The position numbers were made by a program, and so were the translations under genes. A DNA stretch of 64,000 nucleotides from Balanoglossus misakiensis (Eukaryota; Hemichordata), in the NCBI GenBank assembly GCA_040954595.2, contig CM082590.2:248001-312000 (forward strand). Reading direction: 5' to 3'. This document shows, in pieces, positions 25,201 to 38,904 of this stretch. Below the pieces are notes generated by a model that searched no databases, was not told the origin of the DNA, and saw nothing but the letters and a program-made list of their open reading frames with translations. Position 1 is the stretch's first letter; each line of letters opens with the position of its first letter.

Positions 25201-28200
25201 CCTGAAGTTGCAAGGCTTCTTAAACCAGGTCATGTTCTTTTGAACCAAAACACAACTGATCATGTCTTATGTTACAATCAAAAGCTGATCTTGTGTCATC
25301 AGACATGGACGACTTTCCAAACACCACAAAACTTATCAGGCTGGGTAATTTAATAGTTCTTCTTTAAGTTTTATGGCCGTTGTGTGAAAATGGTTGGACA
25401 GCAAAATCTACCTAATCTGGAAACCTCTCTACACTGTACTGGGACTCTTTTCCAACTTCAGACTCAAAATCAGTCACTTCCACTTTTGCAGTATCATTGC
25501 TAATGAGTGAGTGATTTCTTCTCCTTTGATTATATTTACAGCTATTCAGTATTGGTGAGCACAAAGTGAGTGCATCAACGGAAAGACAATATCTGAGAGG
25601 CATACAATTGGTATGTACATGTAATATTTGATCTTAAAACAATTACACTTCCCAGAAGAAATATGATATGTTAAGGTATATTGTCACCTATGGTAATTTA
25701 ACTACAGTTACCATGGTAAACTTGAGATCTAGCCAATCACAGATTTTCAGTGGGTGGCACACGCGAAAAAAAGAGCGCCGCCATATGTCCTTTAGAACGC
25801 TCAAATACGCCATTTCAGCCATATATGGGCGTATGTAAATTATAGGTGACTGTATACCTTTGCGGCAACTTTATCATTTTATGAGAAGATTATGAACTAT
25901 ACTTTGTAAAGGCCGACAGATTTCTCAGTGACTGGCCAGGTTTCCTAATAAATGATATTAATATTTTGCCATCATTTCTCACACAGACACTGTCCAGGGA
26001 AATCTCCAGGCTGAAATTGTTTGATTCATCAGAGAATTCTGGTGATCACATCATTCTGGCAATGCAAGAAATCCTAACATCAAGTGATGAGAGTCAGTTT
26101 ATTTATAATCTACACAGAAAACATCATTTGTCATGTCCATTGTTCAGTTTGCTTCACCAACGACAGGTAATTGCATGTCAATTTTATAGTAAGATTACTT
26201 ACATTCAAACATATTTTCGTTTGTTCGAGAATTTGAAATTCAATTTGAGTTTCTCAAGTCAGTAGGCTTATAGTGTTATTCCATATATTGGAGAAGTTGA
26301 AATTTGATTTGAGTTGCAACTTCCGTTCAGCTTCCAAATATTATTCCTCAAATTATGAGACATTTACAGGGGAATATAAATAATAAGTTGACATATTTAT
26401 TAAAACATTCTCTTACATTTTTGACTTCTTACATGATAGATAATTATGATTATTTGACTTCACTAAGGAAAGAGGTCCATTTCAAGTAGGCGGTACCCGG
26501 TTCCCCCAGCGCTCGCATTCGCACGGTATACCTCCTCTCATATGACGTGAATGAGTTGAATTTGATACAGTTTACGTACGTACAGTCGCACTCTTGGGAA
26601 TTGCAAGTTACGTGGTGATATCAGTATCACGCCAATGAAAAGATTACGTCTGCGTGACCCCCTGATTGTTCGAGCGCGATCTCTCTCTCCCTCTCTCTCT
26701 CTCATTCAACAGCTCTCAGTCCAAAACAGACATGAAAGTTCAAAACTGACATAATCATGCACAATTCTCACTCCTTTATATCATTTAGAAACATCTTGAA
26801 AAGAAGGAAGATATGATGAGATTTGTCCAGCTAGTGTCTGCAATTTTGAGTTCATCAAAGTCTGAAAACAGTGTGTTTACAAAACTTCTCAACCAGTATG
26901 AAAAAGTCAACAGACAACAAGGTGAGCTGTTTATTTCACTTACCTCAAGCAGTGAAATAATTCTCAAAACCATACACAAACTGGTGACAGGCAACTTCAG
27001 CAACGTGGTGCAGACAAAGACTGTGCAGACAAAATGCCATGAGGCTGATGAGGTACTATACCTGATACATGTTACATGTCTGGCGGTTCTTAAGTACTTA
27101 CATACGTGGAAAACTTTTACTGGATGCCACTATGTTGTTTGCCGTCACCTGGAAATGACAATGCTGCAGGTCACATGGCCAGATCACATGACATAAAGAA
27201 TTCTTAACTGGATTCGTACACTCCTGGAAATTCCTGGAATTTGAAAACCTTCCCAGAAACTCCATTAACCATTTGTGGTATCATGTCCAAATGTCCTCCC
27301 TTTATGTAGGGACGTATGCCTTAATTCCAGTCTTACGTCCTTCCTTCCAGCGAAATCCCTGAGCAGTGAGAAAAGTCCCATCAAAGCCAGTGGTGGCAAC
27401 TTGGATGAAGTGAGTGAAATCATTGAAGCCGTCACTGAGGGACGGATGGCTGTAGATACAGACATGTTATAGAAAGGTAAAGTCTGCATTTTTAACACTC
27501 CCTCAAGCACCTAAACCCTTTCACCGCCATGTTCCAGTCCAAACCCATCGTTTTCTATGGTAAGGTTGGACCTCTAAAGAAGGAACTGGGAGTGAAAGGG
27601 GCTAACCTATTAGATATTCTCACCAAACAAACAGAAACACGAGTGGGATAAGAAGGAACGGACCCAATGTTAATTATATAGATCCACATTTTTGGTAATA
27701 TGTAACAGGTTTGACCTGAGTGCGAGCGCAGCAAGCTATCGTGCATATATTCACATTGTTGTCAACACTCCACTTTCCACATGCATGCTTCGTCAACTTT
27801 TTGAGAGTTTGTCCCTTTAATGTGTAGATCTCTGAAAGACATTTACCATACACTAGTATGTTATATCAGAGAGGACATTAGACCTTTATTCATCACTCAC
27901 CTAGGTAGCAAAAACCTATTTCAGGTAGTGAGAATTCCATCAGTATGATTGTGTTATACCCTTTACTCCACTGAATGTATATTTCTCTTTAATTACACAT
28001 TGTCACAGATGCGAATTAGGCTGGTCAACGGCAGGGCTGCTTATTGATTGGCTGGAGCTCCTGGACCCCGAGATTGTGCAAAGTTGCCCTCAACTGCAAC
28101 ACCAGTTACTCTTTGTCAAGACGCACAAACCCAGAACAGAGGGCAAAGTTCAAAGTTCGTGCAGTGCTTATTTGCTGGCACTGTTGAGCCACCAGAGTAA

Positions 28201-28629
28201 TTGGCAGACTTTGCATAAATGTATCGATTGGTTACTCAAACCAAGGACAGACTCAACTAGGTGAGAAATTGTATCATACTTCTTCAGGTTGATCTTTGTA
28301 CACAGAAAATCGTGTAAAGATCTGAAAATGCCTCATGTGGAGAATGAGTTGCCAATATATGAGGCTTAGTGCTTAATTTAATGTAGAATTTCGATATAAC
28401 ACTGAAGTCTAGCTTGCCATTTTCGTGAATTTTTTGGGGGGAAACTAGAATAGGTGCAGAGTTTGACAGAAATTGTAACTTTTGTGCCGTTTAACACAGT
28501 GAGCGATGTGCTGTTAGTCCTAAGGCTTGCCAGATGGAAACAGAGCCACTCACCATCAGTGCGTACATCATGTTCCTCTCCAAATATTCTTCGACCAATC
28601 AGCTTCATGAAATGGCCGACCTTGCATTG
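22247..28629 (+). pseudogene. INTS1: INTS1 block 4 (x2, x5-x11, x13, x1; lacks x12)
   Basis: Exons: x2 22247-22412, x5 23332-23404, x6 24514-24635, x7 24955-25082, x8 25542-25610, x9 25987-26166, x10 26789-26921, x11 27351-27476, x13 28009-28260, x1 28525-28629. A deletion joins the x11-x12 intron at about 27802 to the right end of the MITE in the x12-x13 intron, removing x12. x11 ends in phase 1 and x13 needs phase 2, so splicing x11 to x13 is out of frame. TAG at 27470-27472. The x10-x11 intron is also about 140 nt shorter (junction near 26983), and the x5-x6 intron carries a TTAA-flanked insertion (23609-24341). Confidence 0.85.
23609..24341. mobile_element. 733-bp non-autonomous element with TTAA target duplication, block 4 only
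   Basis: The site in blocks 2, 3 and 5 reads ATAATTAAGTCATAC. In block 4 it is split as TTAA (23605-23608), element, TTAA (24342-24345). The ends are inverted repeats: GGTGGCATTGCATGAAA against TTTCATGCAGTGCCACC, one mismatch in 17. A TTAA duplication is the hallmark of piggyBac and Kolobok transposases. No transposase frame is present. The insertion postdates the array or this block. Confidence 0.9.
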
Positions 28630-28967
28630 GTAAGATGATGATTTGTGTATTTCCAGTATGAGTCGTGGAGACCTCTGGTAGAAACAAATAAAGACATATG
28701 ATTGTGAATCATACATACAGGTTCTGGGTGAGGGCTACACACAAATAGTATTAGAACAAAAACAGTTGAAAATGCAAAAGTCTGTGATCTATATATCAAA
28801 CAGTATTTTCATTGGAGTATGTGCAAAAAAAAAAGAGTAAGTTTATAGAAAGTTCTAAGCATGAACCAAGTGATTTTTATTTGAATATGATTATGTGTGT
28901 TGTTATTGTTGTTGTTGTTTTGACAAACATATTTGATTTTACTTCACTGCTACCTTTCTGATTCTAG

Positions 28968-31900
28968 GATTTAGCTCAGTTGATTGTAGAAAGGCCCACC
29001 ATACTCAGCTCCATGCTGTGTAGAGACACCAGTGCCGACCAGACCAACACTATGTACACTGACATCCATGTTACATATATTCTACAATTACTTGAAGAAA
29101 GCCACACAGCCCCATGCGGAATCTTACTCATGGGTGAGTGTCAATCAATTACTTCCAGAGCAGGTCTTCAAATCTCGTTCAACTTCTAGTTCATTGTCTT
29201 GCAAATTGTTCATGGTTCACATTTGTTGCCATGCAGTGTTTTATAAAAGTGACATGAAAAGGTAAAAAAATATATAATAATCTGTCTGTTAGCAGTTTCT
29301 CTGTCATTCTTTCATTGTGTCACTACATGTACAAAAGTTGAGACGAAAACCAGTTTTATTCTGTCGTGCCACCCACAGTCAGATTTCGTGATATTGTCAG
29401 ATTTCATGATAAAACAAGAAAAAAAAACATTTAATAAGAGTTACATGTATAACCACTGTAACAGTAGTAAGTTTTTATTGCTGACCACTATATGAAGCAG
29501 CAACATAATTGAGCTCAGCATGGAGATCTCAGAATGGCAGAAAAGTCAATTTTTGTAGCCAATTGAATTTCAAATTTATTCTGTGCCGTCTTTCAGCTTA
29601 ATCAAGTATGACCTTAATATGGCTTCAATGTTTTCCCAAATTTTAATATAGAATGCTCCACTGTCCAGTGTTCATCCCCATTCAATGTATACATTGTATA
29701 GATCCAACCATACTATTGTAAAAGGGGAAATTTTTGCGAATTTCTTGAGAGCCAAAAAACGTGAAAATAAATGGTCGCAAAGAAACAATGTGAGCAATGG
29801 AATAGTCAGCTCTCTTGTGATATCACAAAAATTTCCTGTTTTACAGTAATTTTATGCTATAAATTGCAACCCAGCAGTTTTTGTGAAGAGGTGCAGTATT
29901 TGTCATGGCCTGATCGGTTAATCTGTTGTTGCACCATTTACATGTGATATTTCGTGGAAATATCTGCCAATCTGTGTGTCAATTAAACTTGGGATCTTTT
30001 CTCACCAAACTTTTGTTGTTTTCATCCTGAATTTGTCATTTTTTTCAGCCCTGGAAGACTTGGAACCAGCTCAGTTGGTCTTGTTTGTGCAGTCCTTTGG
30101 TATACCAGTCAACAGCATGAGGTATGTTGTAACTCTAGAATTATTCCTCATCAAAGCTACCGTACATCCCAATTTCCATACTTGGTTTAAATTACAACTT
30201 TAGAGATTTACTCTTCGGTGTTGTGAGTTATCTCTCATTGTGGTGGTGCTTTTCAGTAGCCAAAGACACTCTGTGATCTTTCAAGCAGGACTATTAAAAA
30301 AACTGGGTGTGTGTGTTATAATTAAGTCATACAACAAACCACATATTAAGGTCATTTGGCCCACAAGTATGAATACACATGATCTGCTATAAACATGATG
30401 CTAGCACCATATTCACAAAGATTTTGTCATGATGTGCCGTGATCTGGCCCTGTAACACACATACACATGTAACACTTCTGTTTCTTTTCACAGCAAACTA
30501 CTGCAGCATCTCGACATGGCCTGCAGACAAGATCTGTACAGTATGGAACAGGCTGTGGTTGACAAAGGATACATGGCTCAGTTAGTGGAAGTTCAACAGA
30601 TGAGAGGAGCAGAAGGTGGAAAAAAATTCATTCCTGGATAAAGAGAACAAAGGTACTAGTATTTGTGTTGTGAAATAGTGTCTCAAAAGTTAAGTCATAC
30701 ATATAGAATTCTTCAACTTTGGACATTATTAGGATTTTATATTTTTAGGTTAGTGTAATCTTGGTAATTTTTGTGATGGGAAATTTTTCGCGATATTAAC
30801 AGAGGTGACTATTTCATGACAATTAATTGTTTGCGTTCTCTTATTTCACTAACTGATTTGCAAAGCTAGATATTCCAGTTTCTTCTCATAAAGTAAATAA
30901 TATTTCCTGGACATAACACAATTTTTATTTGCAGATGAGGAAAAGAAAGAGGAGAAAAGTGAGGCAATGCAGGTGGATGAAAAGAAAGATGTTGCAGCCA
31001 AGATGGATGCAAGAAAAGTCACTGTAGATAGTCAAGAGTCAGCCAAGATGATCTTCCTGAAGGTAAGTTTGGTTTAGAAATAAAGTGGACCCTTTTCCAA
31101 GTGGCTTTTCAGTAAATCATGGTTTCTCAGTCAAATCAAGGCCAATGGGCACAGTATAGCTCCTTCTGTAGTCACCTGAAGTTGCAAGGCTTCTTAAACC
31201 AGGTCATGTTCTTTTGAACCAAAACACAACTGATCATGTCTCATGTTACAATTAAAAGCTGATCTTGTGTCATCAGACATGGACGACTTTCCAAACACCA
31301 CAAAACTTATCAGGCTGGGTAATTTAATAGTTCTTCTTTAAGTTTTATGGCCGTTGTGTGAAAATGGTTGGACAGCAAAATCTACCTAATCTGGAAACCT
31401 CTCTACACTGTACTGGGACTCTTTTCCAACTTCATACTCAAAATCAGTCACTTCCACTTTTGCAGTATCATTGCTAATGAGTGAGTGATTTCTTCTCCTT
31501 TGATTATATTTACAGCTATTCAGTATTGGTGAGCACAAATTGAGTGCATCAACGGAAAGACAATATCTGAGAGGCATACAATTGGTATGTACATGTAATA
31601 TTTGATCTTAAAACAATTACACTTCCCAGAAGAAATATGATATGTTAAGGTATATTGTCACCTATGGTAATTTAACTACAGTTACCATGGTACACTTGAG
31701 ATCTAGCCAATCACAGATTTTCAGTGGGTGGCACACGCGAAAAAAAGAGCGCCGCCATATGTCCTTTAGAACGCTCAAATACGCCATTTCAGCCATATAT
31801 GGGCGTATGTAAATTATAGGTGACTGTATACCTTTGCGGCAACTTTATCATTTTATGAGAAGATTATGAACTATACTTTGTAAAGGCCGACAGATTTCTC

Positions 31901-34900
31901 AGTGACTGGCCAGGTTTCCTAATAAATGATATTAATATTTTGCCATCATTTCTCACACAGACACTGTCCAGGGAAATCTCCAGGCTGAAATTGTTTGATT
32001 CATCAGAGAATTCTGGTGATCACATCATTCTGGCAATGCAAGAAATCCTAACATCAAGTGATGAGAGTCAGTTTATTTATAATCTACACAGAAAACATCA
32101 TTTGTCATGTCTATTGTTCAGTTTGCTTCACCAACGACAGGTAATTGCATGTTAATTTTATAGTAAGATTACTTACATTCAAACATATTTTCATTTGTTC
32201 GAGAATTTGAAATTCAATTTGAGTTTCTCAAGTCAGTAGGCTTATAGTGTTATTCCATATATTGGAGAAGTTGAAATTTGATTTGAGTTGCAACTTCCGT
32301 TCAGCTTCCAAAATATTATTCCTCAAATTATGAGACATTTACAGTGGAATATATACAGGGGAATATAAATAATAAGTTGACATATTTATTAAAACATTCT
32401 CTTACATTTTTGACTTCTTACATGATAGATAATTATGATTATTTGACTTCACTAAGGGAAGAGGTCCATTTCAAGTAGGCGGTACCCGGTTCCCCCAGCG
32501 CTCGCATTCGCACGGTATACCTCCTCTCATATGACGTGAATGAGTTGAATTTGATACAGTTTACGTACGTACAGTCGCACTCTTGGGAATTGCAAGTTAC
32601 GTGGTGATATCAGTATCACGCCAATGAAAAGATTACGTCTGCGTGACCCCCTGATTGTTCGAGCGCGAACTCTCTCTCCCTCTCTCTCTCTCATTCAACA
32701 GCTCTCAGTCCAAAACAGACATGAAAGTTCAAAACTGACATAATCATGCACAATTCTCACTCTCACTCCTTTATATCATTTAGAAACATCTTGAAAAGAA
32801 GGAAGATATGATGAGATTTGTCCAGCTAGTGTCTGCAATTTTGAGTTCATCAAAGTCTGAAAACAGTGTGTTTACAAAACTTCTCAACCAGTATGAAAAA
32901 GTCAACAGACAACAAGGTGAGCTGTTTATTTCACTTACCTCAAGCAGTGAAATAATTCTCAAAACCATACACAAACTGTAACTTGAGCGTTTTCACTATA
33001 TCACACAGGATAAATAGAAAAATTCTACATACTTTCAAGTTTGTACAATGCATTTATTCTTTGATATCAAAAGACGCCAGACGCGCTCAAGCGCAAATAC
33101 GTTGGCATTCAATTTTCCAGATGACAGGCAACTTCAGCAACGTGGTGCAGACAAAGACTGTGCAGACAAAATGCCATGAGGCTGATGAGGTACTATACCT
33201 GATACATGTTACATGTCTGGCGGTTCTTAAGTACTTACATACGTGGAAAACTTTTACTGGATGCCACTATGTTGTTTGCCGTCACCTGGAAATGACAATG
33301 CTGCAGGTCACATGGCCAGATCACATGACATAAAGAATTCTTAACTGGATTCGTACACTCCTGGAAATTCCTGGAATTTGAAAACCTTCCCAGAAACTCC
33401 ATTAACCATTTGTGGTATCATGTCCAAATGTCCTCCCTTTATGTAGGGACGTATGCCTTAATTCCAGTCTTACGTCCTTCCTTCCAGCGAAATCCCTGAG
33501 CAGTGAGAAAAGTCCCATCAAAGCCAGTGGTGGCAACTTGGATGAAGTGAGTGAAATCATTGAAGCCGTCACTGAGGGACGGATGGCTGTAGATACAGAC
33601 ATGTTATAGAAAGGTAAAGTCTACATTTTTAACACTCCCTCAAGCACCTGAACCCTTTCACCGCCATGTTCCAGTCCAAACCCATCGTTTTCTATGGTAA
33701 GGTTGGACCTCTAAAGAAGGAACTGGGAGTGAAAGGGGCTAACCTATTAGATATTCTCACCAAACAAACAGAAACACGAGTGGGATAAGAAGGAACGGAC
33801 CCAATGTTAATTATATAGATCCACATTTTGGTAATATGTTACATTGTTGTCAACACTCCACTTTCCACATGCATGCTTCGTCAACTTTTTCGCGGTCAAC
33901 TGAAGGCTTTGCAATACTTTGTCAAAGACATTCTGTTTCTGTGATAGCTTCAGATTATCTACATGTATTTATTGGTGGGTTTCATTCTCACAAGGTCATT
34001 GTGGTTGTCTAGTTGTGGTTAAACATGATTTAGGCTCAAAAAGAATAAATGGTGTCGTTTAAGTGGCACCATACACATGTAATGTTATTTCTAAGTCTCG
34101 CGTTATTTGGTGTGATTTCGTATGATTCAATATGCGCACGCTATAATTGTAATTCATTCACATTTTTTATGGTATGATCATGTTAATGATACATTTTATG
34201 ATTGGGTGAATTTTGTTTGACTTTGCACCATATGCAGTGTATCACCAGCTGACAGGCGCCAATTCCAGCCAACTAGAAGAGTTTCTGAATAAAGCCTTAT
34301 CTGTTGCTATGCAAGTGCCAACAAAATCATCCAGCACCAGTGAAGCATTGAGTGAGTTGTTGTTACAAGAGCAGTCCAGATTGATTGACAAGTAAGTCCA
34401 AATTTATCTCAAGACTCATCTGTCTGGTAGCTTTGAGTTTTGGGTTTTATGTTCCTGGGATCACCTTGTCTGTATTTCTTTTTAATAAAGAACAGTTTTG
34501 TACTTGCAAGACATAAATCAAAAAATGCATATTTATAACTGTATGCCAGCTATGATATTTAAAGGGACAAAGTCTCTCTCTCGCTGCCCTTTTTCCATAC
34601 ATTATGTTTGATACAAGACACCATTTATGTTATTCTACATGTGGATATATAGTGAATCAATGTTCGACCACACACAACTTCCATCCCGTTTGTAGGATAT
34701 GAGAGTAAAAATCTCCCCAAAATGAATTAACTGTAGAGAGTTTGTCCCTTTAATGTGTAGATCTCTGAAAGACATTTACCATACACTAGTATGTTATATC
34801 AGAGAGGACATTAGACCTTTATTCATCACTCACCTAGGTAGCAAAAACCTATTTCAGGTAGTGAGAATTCCATCAGTATGATTGTGTTATACCCTTTACT

Positions 34901-35562
34901 CCACTGACTGTATATTTCTCTTTAATTACACATTGTCACAGATGCGAATTAGGCTGGTCAACGGCAGGGCTGCTTATTGATTGGCTGGAGCTCCTGGACC
35001 CCGAGATTGTGCAAAGTTGCCCTCAACTGCAACACCAGTTACTCTTTGTCAAGACGCACAAACCCAGAACAGAGGGCAAAGTTCAAAGTTCGTGCAGTGC
35101 TTATATGCTGGCACTGTTGAGCCACCAGAGCAATTGGCAGACTTTGCATAAATGTATCGATTGGTTACTCAAACCAAGGACAGACTCAACTAGGTGAGAA
35201 ATTGTATCATACTTCTTCAGGTTGATCTTTGTACACAGAAAATCGTGTAAAGATCTGAAAATGCCTCATGTGGAGAATGAGTTGCCAATATATGAGGCTT
35301 AGTGCTTAATTTAATGTAGAATTTCAATATAACACTGAAGTCTAGCTTGCCATTTTCGTGAACTTTTTGGGGGGAAACTAGAATAGGTGCAGAGTTTGAC
35401 AGAAATTGTAACTTTTGTGCCGTTTAACACAGTGAGCGATGTGCTGTTAGTCCTAAGGCTTGCCAGATGGAAACAGAGCCACTCACCATCAGTGCGTACA
35501 TCATGTTCCTCTCCAAATATTCTTCGACCAATCAGCTTCATGAAATGGCCGACCTTGCATTG
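28968..35562 (+). pseudogene. INTS1: INTS1 block 5 (x2, x5-x13, x1)
   Basis: Exons: x2 28968-29133, x5 30049-30121, x6 30494-30615, x7 30935-31062, x8 31516-31584, x9 31961-32140, x10 32784-32916, x11 33488-33613, x12 34238-34391, x13 34942-35193, x1 35458-35562. This is the most complete of the x5/x6-type blocks. Exon phases are consistent from x2 to x13 (x6 taken with the donor at GAAG|GTGGAA), and the only in-frame disruption is TAG at 33607-33609 in x11. x9 has Leu for Pro in LSCLLF. x8 reads HKLSAS, shared with block 6, where blocks 1-4 read HKVSAS. About 48 bp are missing from the x11-x12 intron near 33838. Confidence 0.85.
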
Positions 35563-35899
35563 GTAAGATGATGATTTGTGTATTTCCAGTATGAGTCGTG
35601 GAGACCTCTGGTAGAAACAAATAAAGACATATGATTGTGAATCATACATACAGGTTCTGGGTGAGGGCTACACACAAATAGTATTAGAACAAAAACAGTT
35701 GAAAATGCAAAAGTCTGTGATCTATATATCAAACAGTATTTTCATTGGAGTATGTGCAAAAAAAAAGAGTAAGTTTATAGAAAGTTCTAAGCATGAACCA
35801 AGTGATTTTTATTTGAATATGATTATGTGTGTTGTTATTGTTGTTGTTGTTTTGACAAACATATTTGATTTTACTTCACTGCTACCTTTCTGATTCTAG

Positions 35900-38800
35900 G
35901 ATTTAGCTCAGTTGATTGTAGAAAGGCCCACCATACTCAGCTCCATGCTGTGTAGAGACACCAGTGCCGACCAGACCAACACTATGTACACTGACATCCA
36001 TGTTACATATATTCTACAATTACTTGAAGAAAGCCACACAGCCCCATGCGGAATCTTACTCATGGGTGAGTGTCAATCAATTACTTCCAGAGCAGGTCTT
36101 CAAATCTCGTTCAACTTCTAGTTCATTGTCTTGCAAATTGTTCATGGTTCACATTTGTTGCCATGCAGTGTTTTATAAAAGTGACATGAAAAGGTAAAAA
36201 AATTATAATAATATGTCTGTTAGCAGTTTCTCTGTCATTCTTTCATTGTGTCACTACATGTACAAAAGTTGAGACGAAAACCAGTTTTATTCTGTCGTGC
36301 CACCCACAGTCAGATTTCGTGATATTGTCAGATTTCATGATAAAACAAGAAAAAAAAACATTTAATAAGAGTTACATGTATAACCACTGTAACAGTAGTA
36401 AGTTTTTATTGCTGACCACTATATGAAGCAGCAACATAATTGAGCTCAGCATGGAGATCTCAGAATGGCAGAAAAGTCAATTTTTGTAGCCAATTGAATT
36501 TCAAATTTATTCTGTGCCGACTTTCAGCTTAATCAAGTATGACCTTAATATGGCTTCAATGTTTTCCCAAATTTTAATATAGAATGCTCCACTGTCCAGT
36601 GTTCATCCCCATTCAATGTATACATTGTATAGATCCAACCATACTATTGTAAAAGGGGAAATTTTTGCGAATTTCGTGAGAGCCAAAAAACGTGAAAATA
36701 AATGGTCGCAAAGAAACAATGTGAGCAATGGAATAGTCAGCTTTCTTGTGATATCACAAAAATTTCCTGTTTTACAGTAATTTTATGCTATAAATTGCAA
36801 CCCAGCAGTTTTTGTGAAGAGGTGCAGTATTTGTCATGGCCTGATCGGTTAATCTGTTGTTGCACCATTTACATGTGATATTTCGTGGAAATATCTGCCA
36901 ATCTGTGTGTCAATTCAACTTGGGATCTTTTCTCACCAAACTTTTGTTGTTTTCATCCTGAATTTGTCATTTTTTTCAGCCCTGGAAGACTTGGAACCAG
37001 CTCAGTTGGTCTTGTTTGTGCAGTCCTTTGGTATACCAGTCAACAGCATGAGGTATGTTGTAATTCTAGAATTATTCCTCATCAAAGCTACCGTACAACA
37101 AACCACATATTAAGGTCATTTGGCCCACAAGTATGAATACACATGATCTGCTATAAACATGATGCTAGCACCATATTCACAAAGATTTTGTCATGATGTG
37201 CCGTGATCTGGCCCTGTAACACACATACACATGTAACACTTCTGTTTCTTTTCACAGCAAACTACTGCAGCATCTCGACATGGCCTGCAGACAAGATCTG
37301 TACAGTATGGAACAGGCTGTGGTTGACAAAGGATACATGGCTCAGTTAGTGGAAGTTCAACAGATGAGAGGAGCAGAAGGTGGAAAAAAATTCATTCCTG
37401 GATAAAGAGAACAAAGGTACTAGTATTTGTGTTGTGAAATAGTGTCTCAAAAGTTAAGTCATACATATAGAATTCTTCAACTTTGGACATTATTAGGATT
37501 TTATATTTTTAGGTTAGTGTAATCTTGGTAATTTTTGTGATGGGAAATTTTTCGCGATATTAACAGAGGTGACTATTTCATGACAATTAATTGTTTGCGT
37601 TCTCTTATTTCACTAACTGATTTGCAAAGCTAGATATTCCAGTTTCTTCTCAGAAAGTAAATAATATTTCCTGGACATAACACAATTTTTATTTGCAGAT
37701 GAGGAAAAGAAAGAGGAGAAAAGTGAGGCAATGCAGGTGGATAAAAAGAAAGATGTTGCAGCCAAGATGGATGCAAGAAAAGTCACTGTAGATAGTCAAG
37801 AGTCAGCCAAGATGATCTTCCTGAAGGTAAGTTTGGTTTAGAAATAAAGTGGACCCTTTTCCAAGTGGCTTTTCAGTAAATCATGGTTTCTCAGTCAAAT
37901 CAAGGCCAATGGGCACAGTATAGCTCCTTCTGTAGTCACCTGAAGTTGCAAGGCTTCTTAAACCAGGTCATGTTCTTTTGAACCAAAACACAACTGATCA
38001 TGTCTCATGTTACAATCAAAAGCTGATCTTGTGTCATCAGACATGGACAACTTTCCAAACACCACAAAACTTATCAGGCTGGGTAATTTAATAGTTCTTC
38101 TTTAAGTTTTTTGGCCGTTGTGTGAAAATGGTTGGACAGCAAAATCTACCTAATCTGGAAACCTCTCTACACTGTACTGGGACTCTTTTCCAACTTCATA
38201 CTCAAAATCAGTCACTTCCACTTTTGCAGTATCATTGCTAATGAGTGAGTGATTTCTTCTCCTTTGATTATATTTACAGCTATTCAGTATTGGTGAGCAC
38301 AAATTGAGTGCATCAACGGAAAGACAATATCTGAGAGGCATACAATTGGTATGTACATGTAATATTTGATCTTAAAACAATTACACTTCCCAGAAGAAAT
38401 ATGATATGTTAAGGTATATTGTCACCTATGGTAATTTAACTACAGTTACCATGGTAAACTTGAGATCTAGCCAATCACAGATTTTCAGTGGGTGGCACAC
38501 GCGAAAAAAAGAGCGCCGCCATATGTCCTTTAGAACGCTCAAATACGCCATTTCAGCCATATATGGGCGTATGTAAATTATAGGTGACTGTATACCTTTG
38601 CGGCAACTTTATCATTTTATGAGAAGATTATGAACTATACTTTGTAAAGGCCGACAGATTTCTCAGTGACTGGCCAGGTTTCCTAACAAATGATATTAAT
38701 ATTTTGCCATCATTTCTCACACAGACACTGTCCAGGGAAATCTCCAGGCTGAAATTGTTTGATTCATCAGAGAATTCTGGTGATCACATCATTCTGGCAA

Positions 38801-38904
38801 TGCAAGAAATCCTAACATCAAGTGATGAGAGTCAGTTTATTTATAATCTACACAGAAAACATCATTTGTCATGTCCATTGTTCAGTTTGCTTCACCAACG
38901 ACAG
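35900..38904 (+). pseudogene. INTS1: INTS1 block 6, truncated (x2, x5-x9)
   Basis: Exons: x2 35900-36065, x5 36980-37052, x6 37258-37379, x7 37699-37826, x8 38280-38348, x9 38725-38904. Similarity to the other blocks stops near 39515, inside the x9-x10 intron, just before the microsatellite-flanked acceptor of x10. The x5-x6 intron has a private deletion of about 185 bp with its junction near 37097. x7 has Lys for Glu in VDKKK. If x9 (ending in phase 0) were spliced to the next recognisable exon y1 (41390), the first codon would be TGA, so this truncated end does not connect in frame with the 3' exons. Confidence 0.85.
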
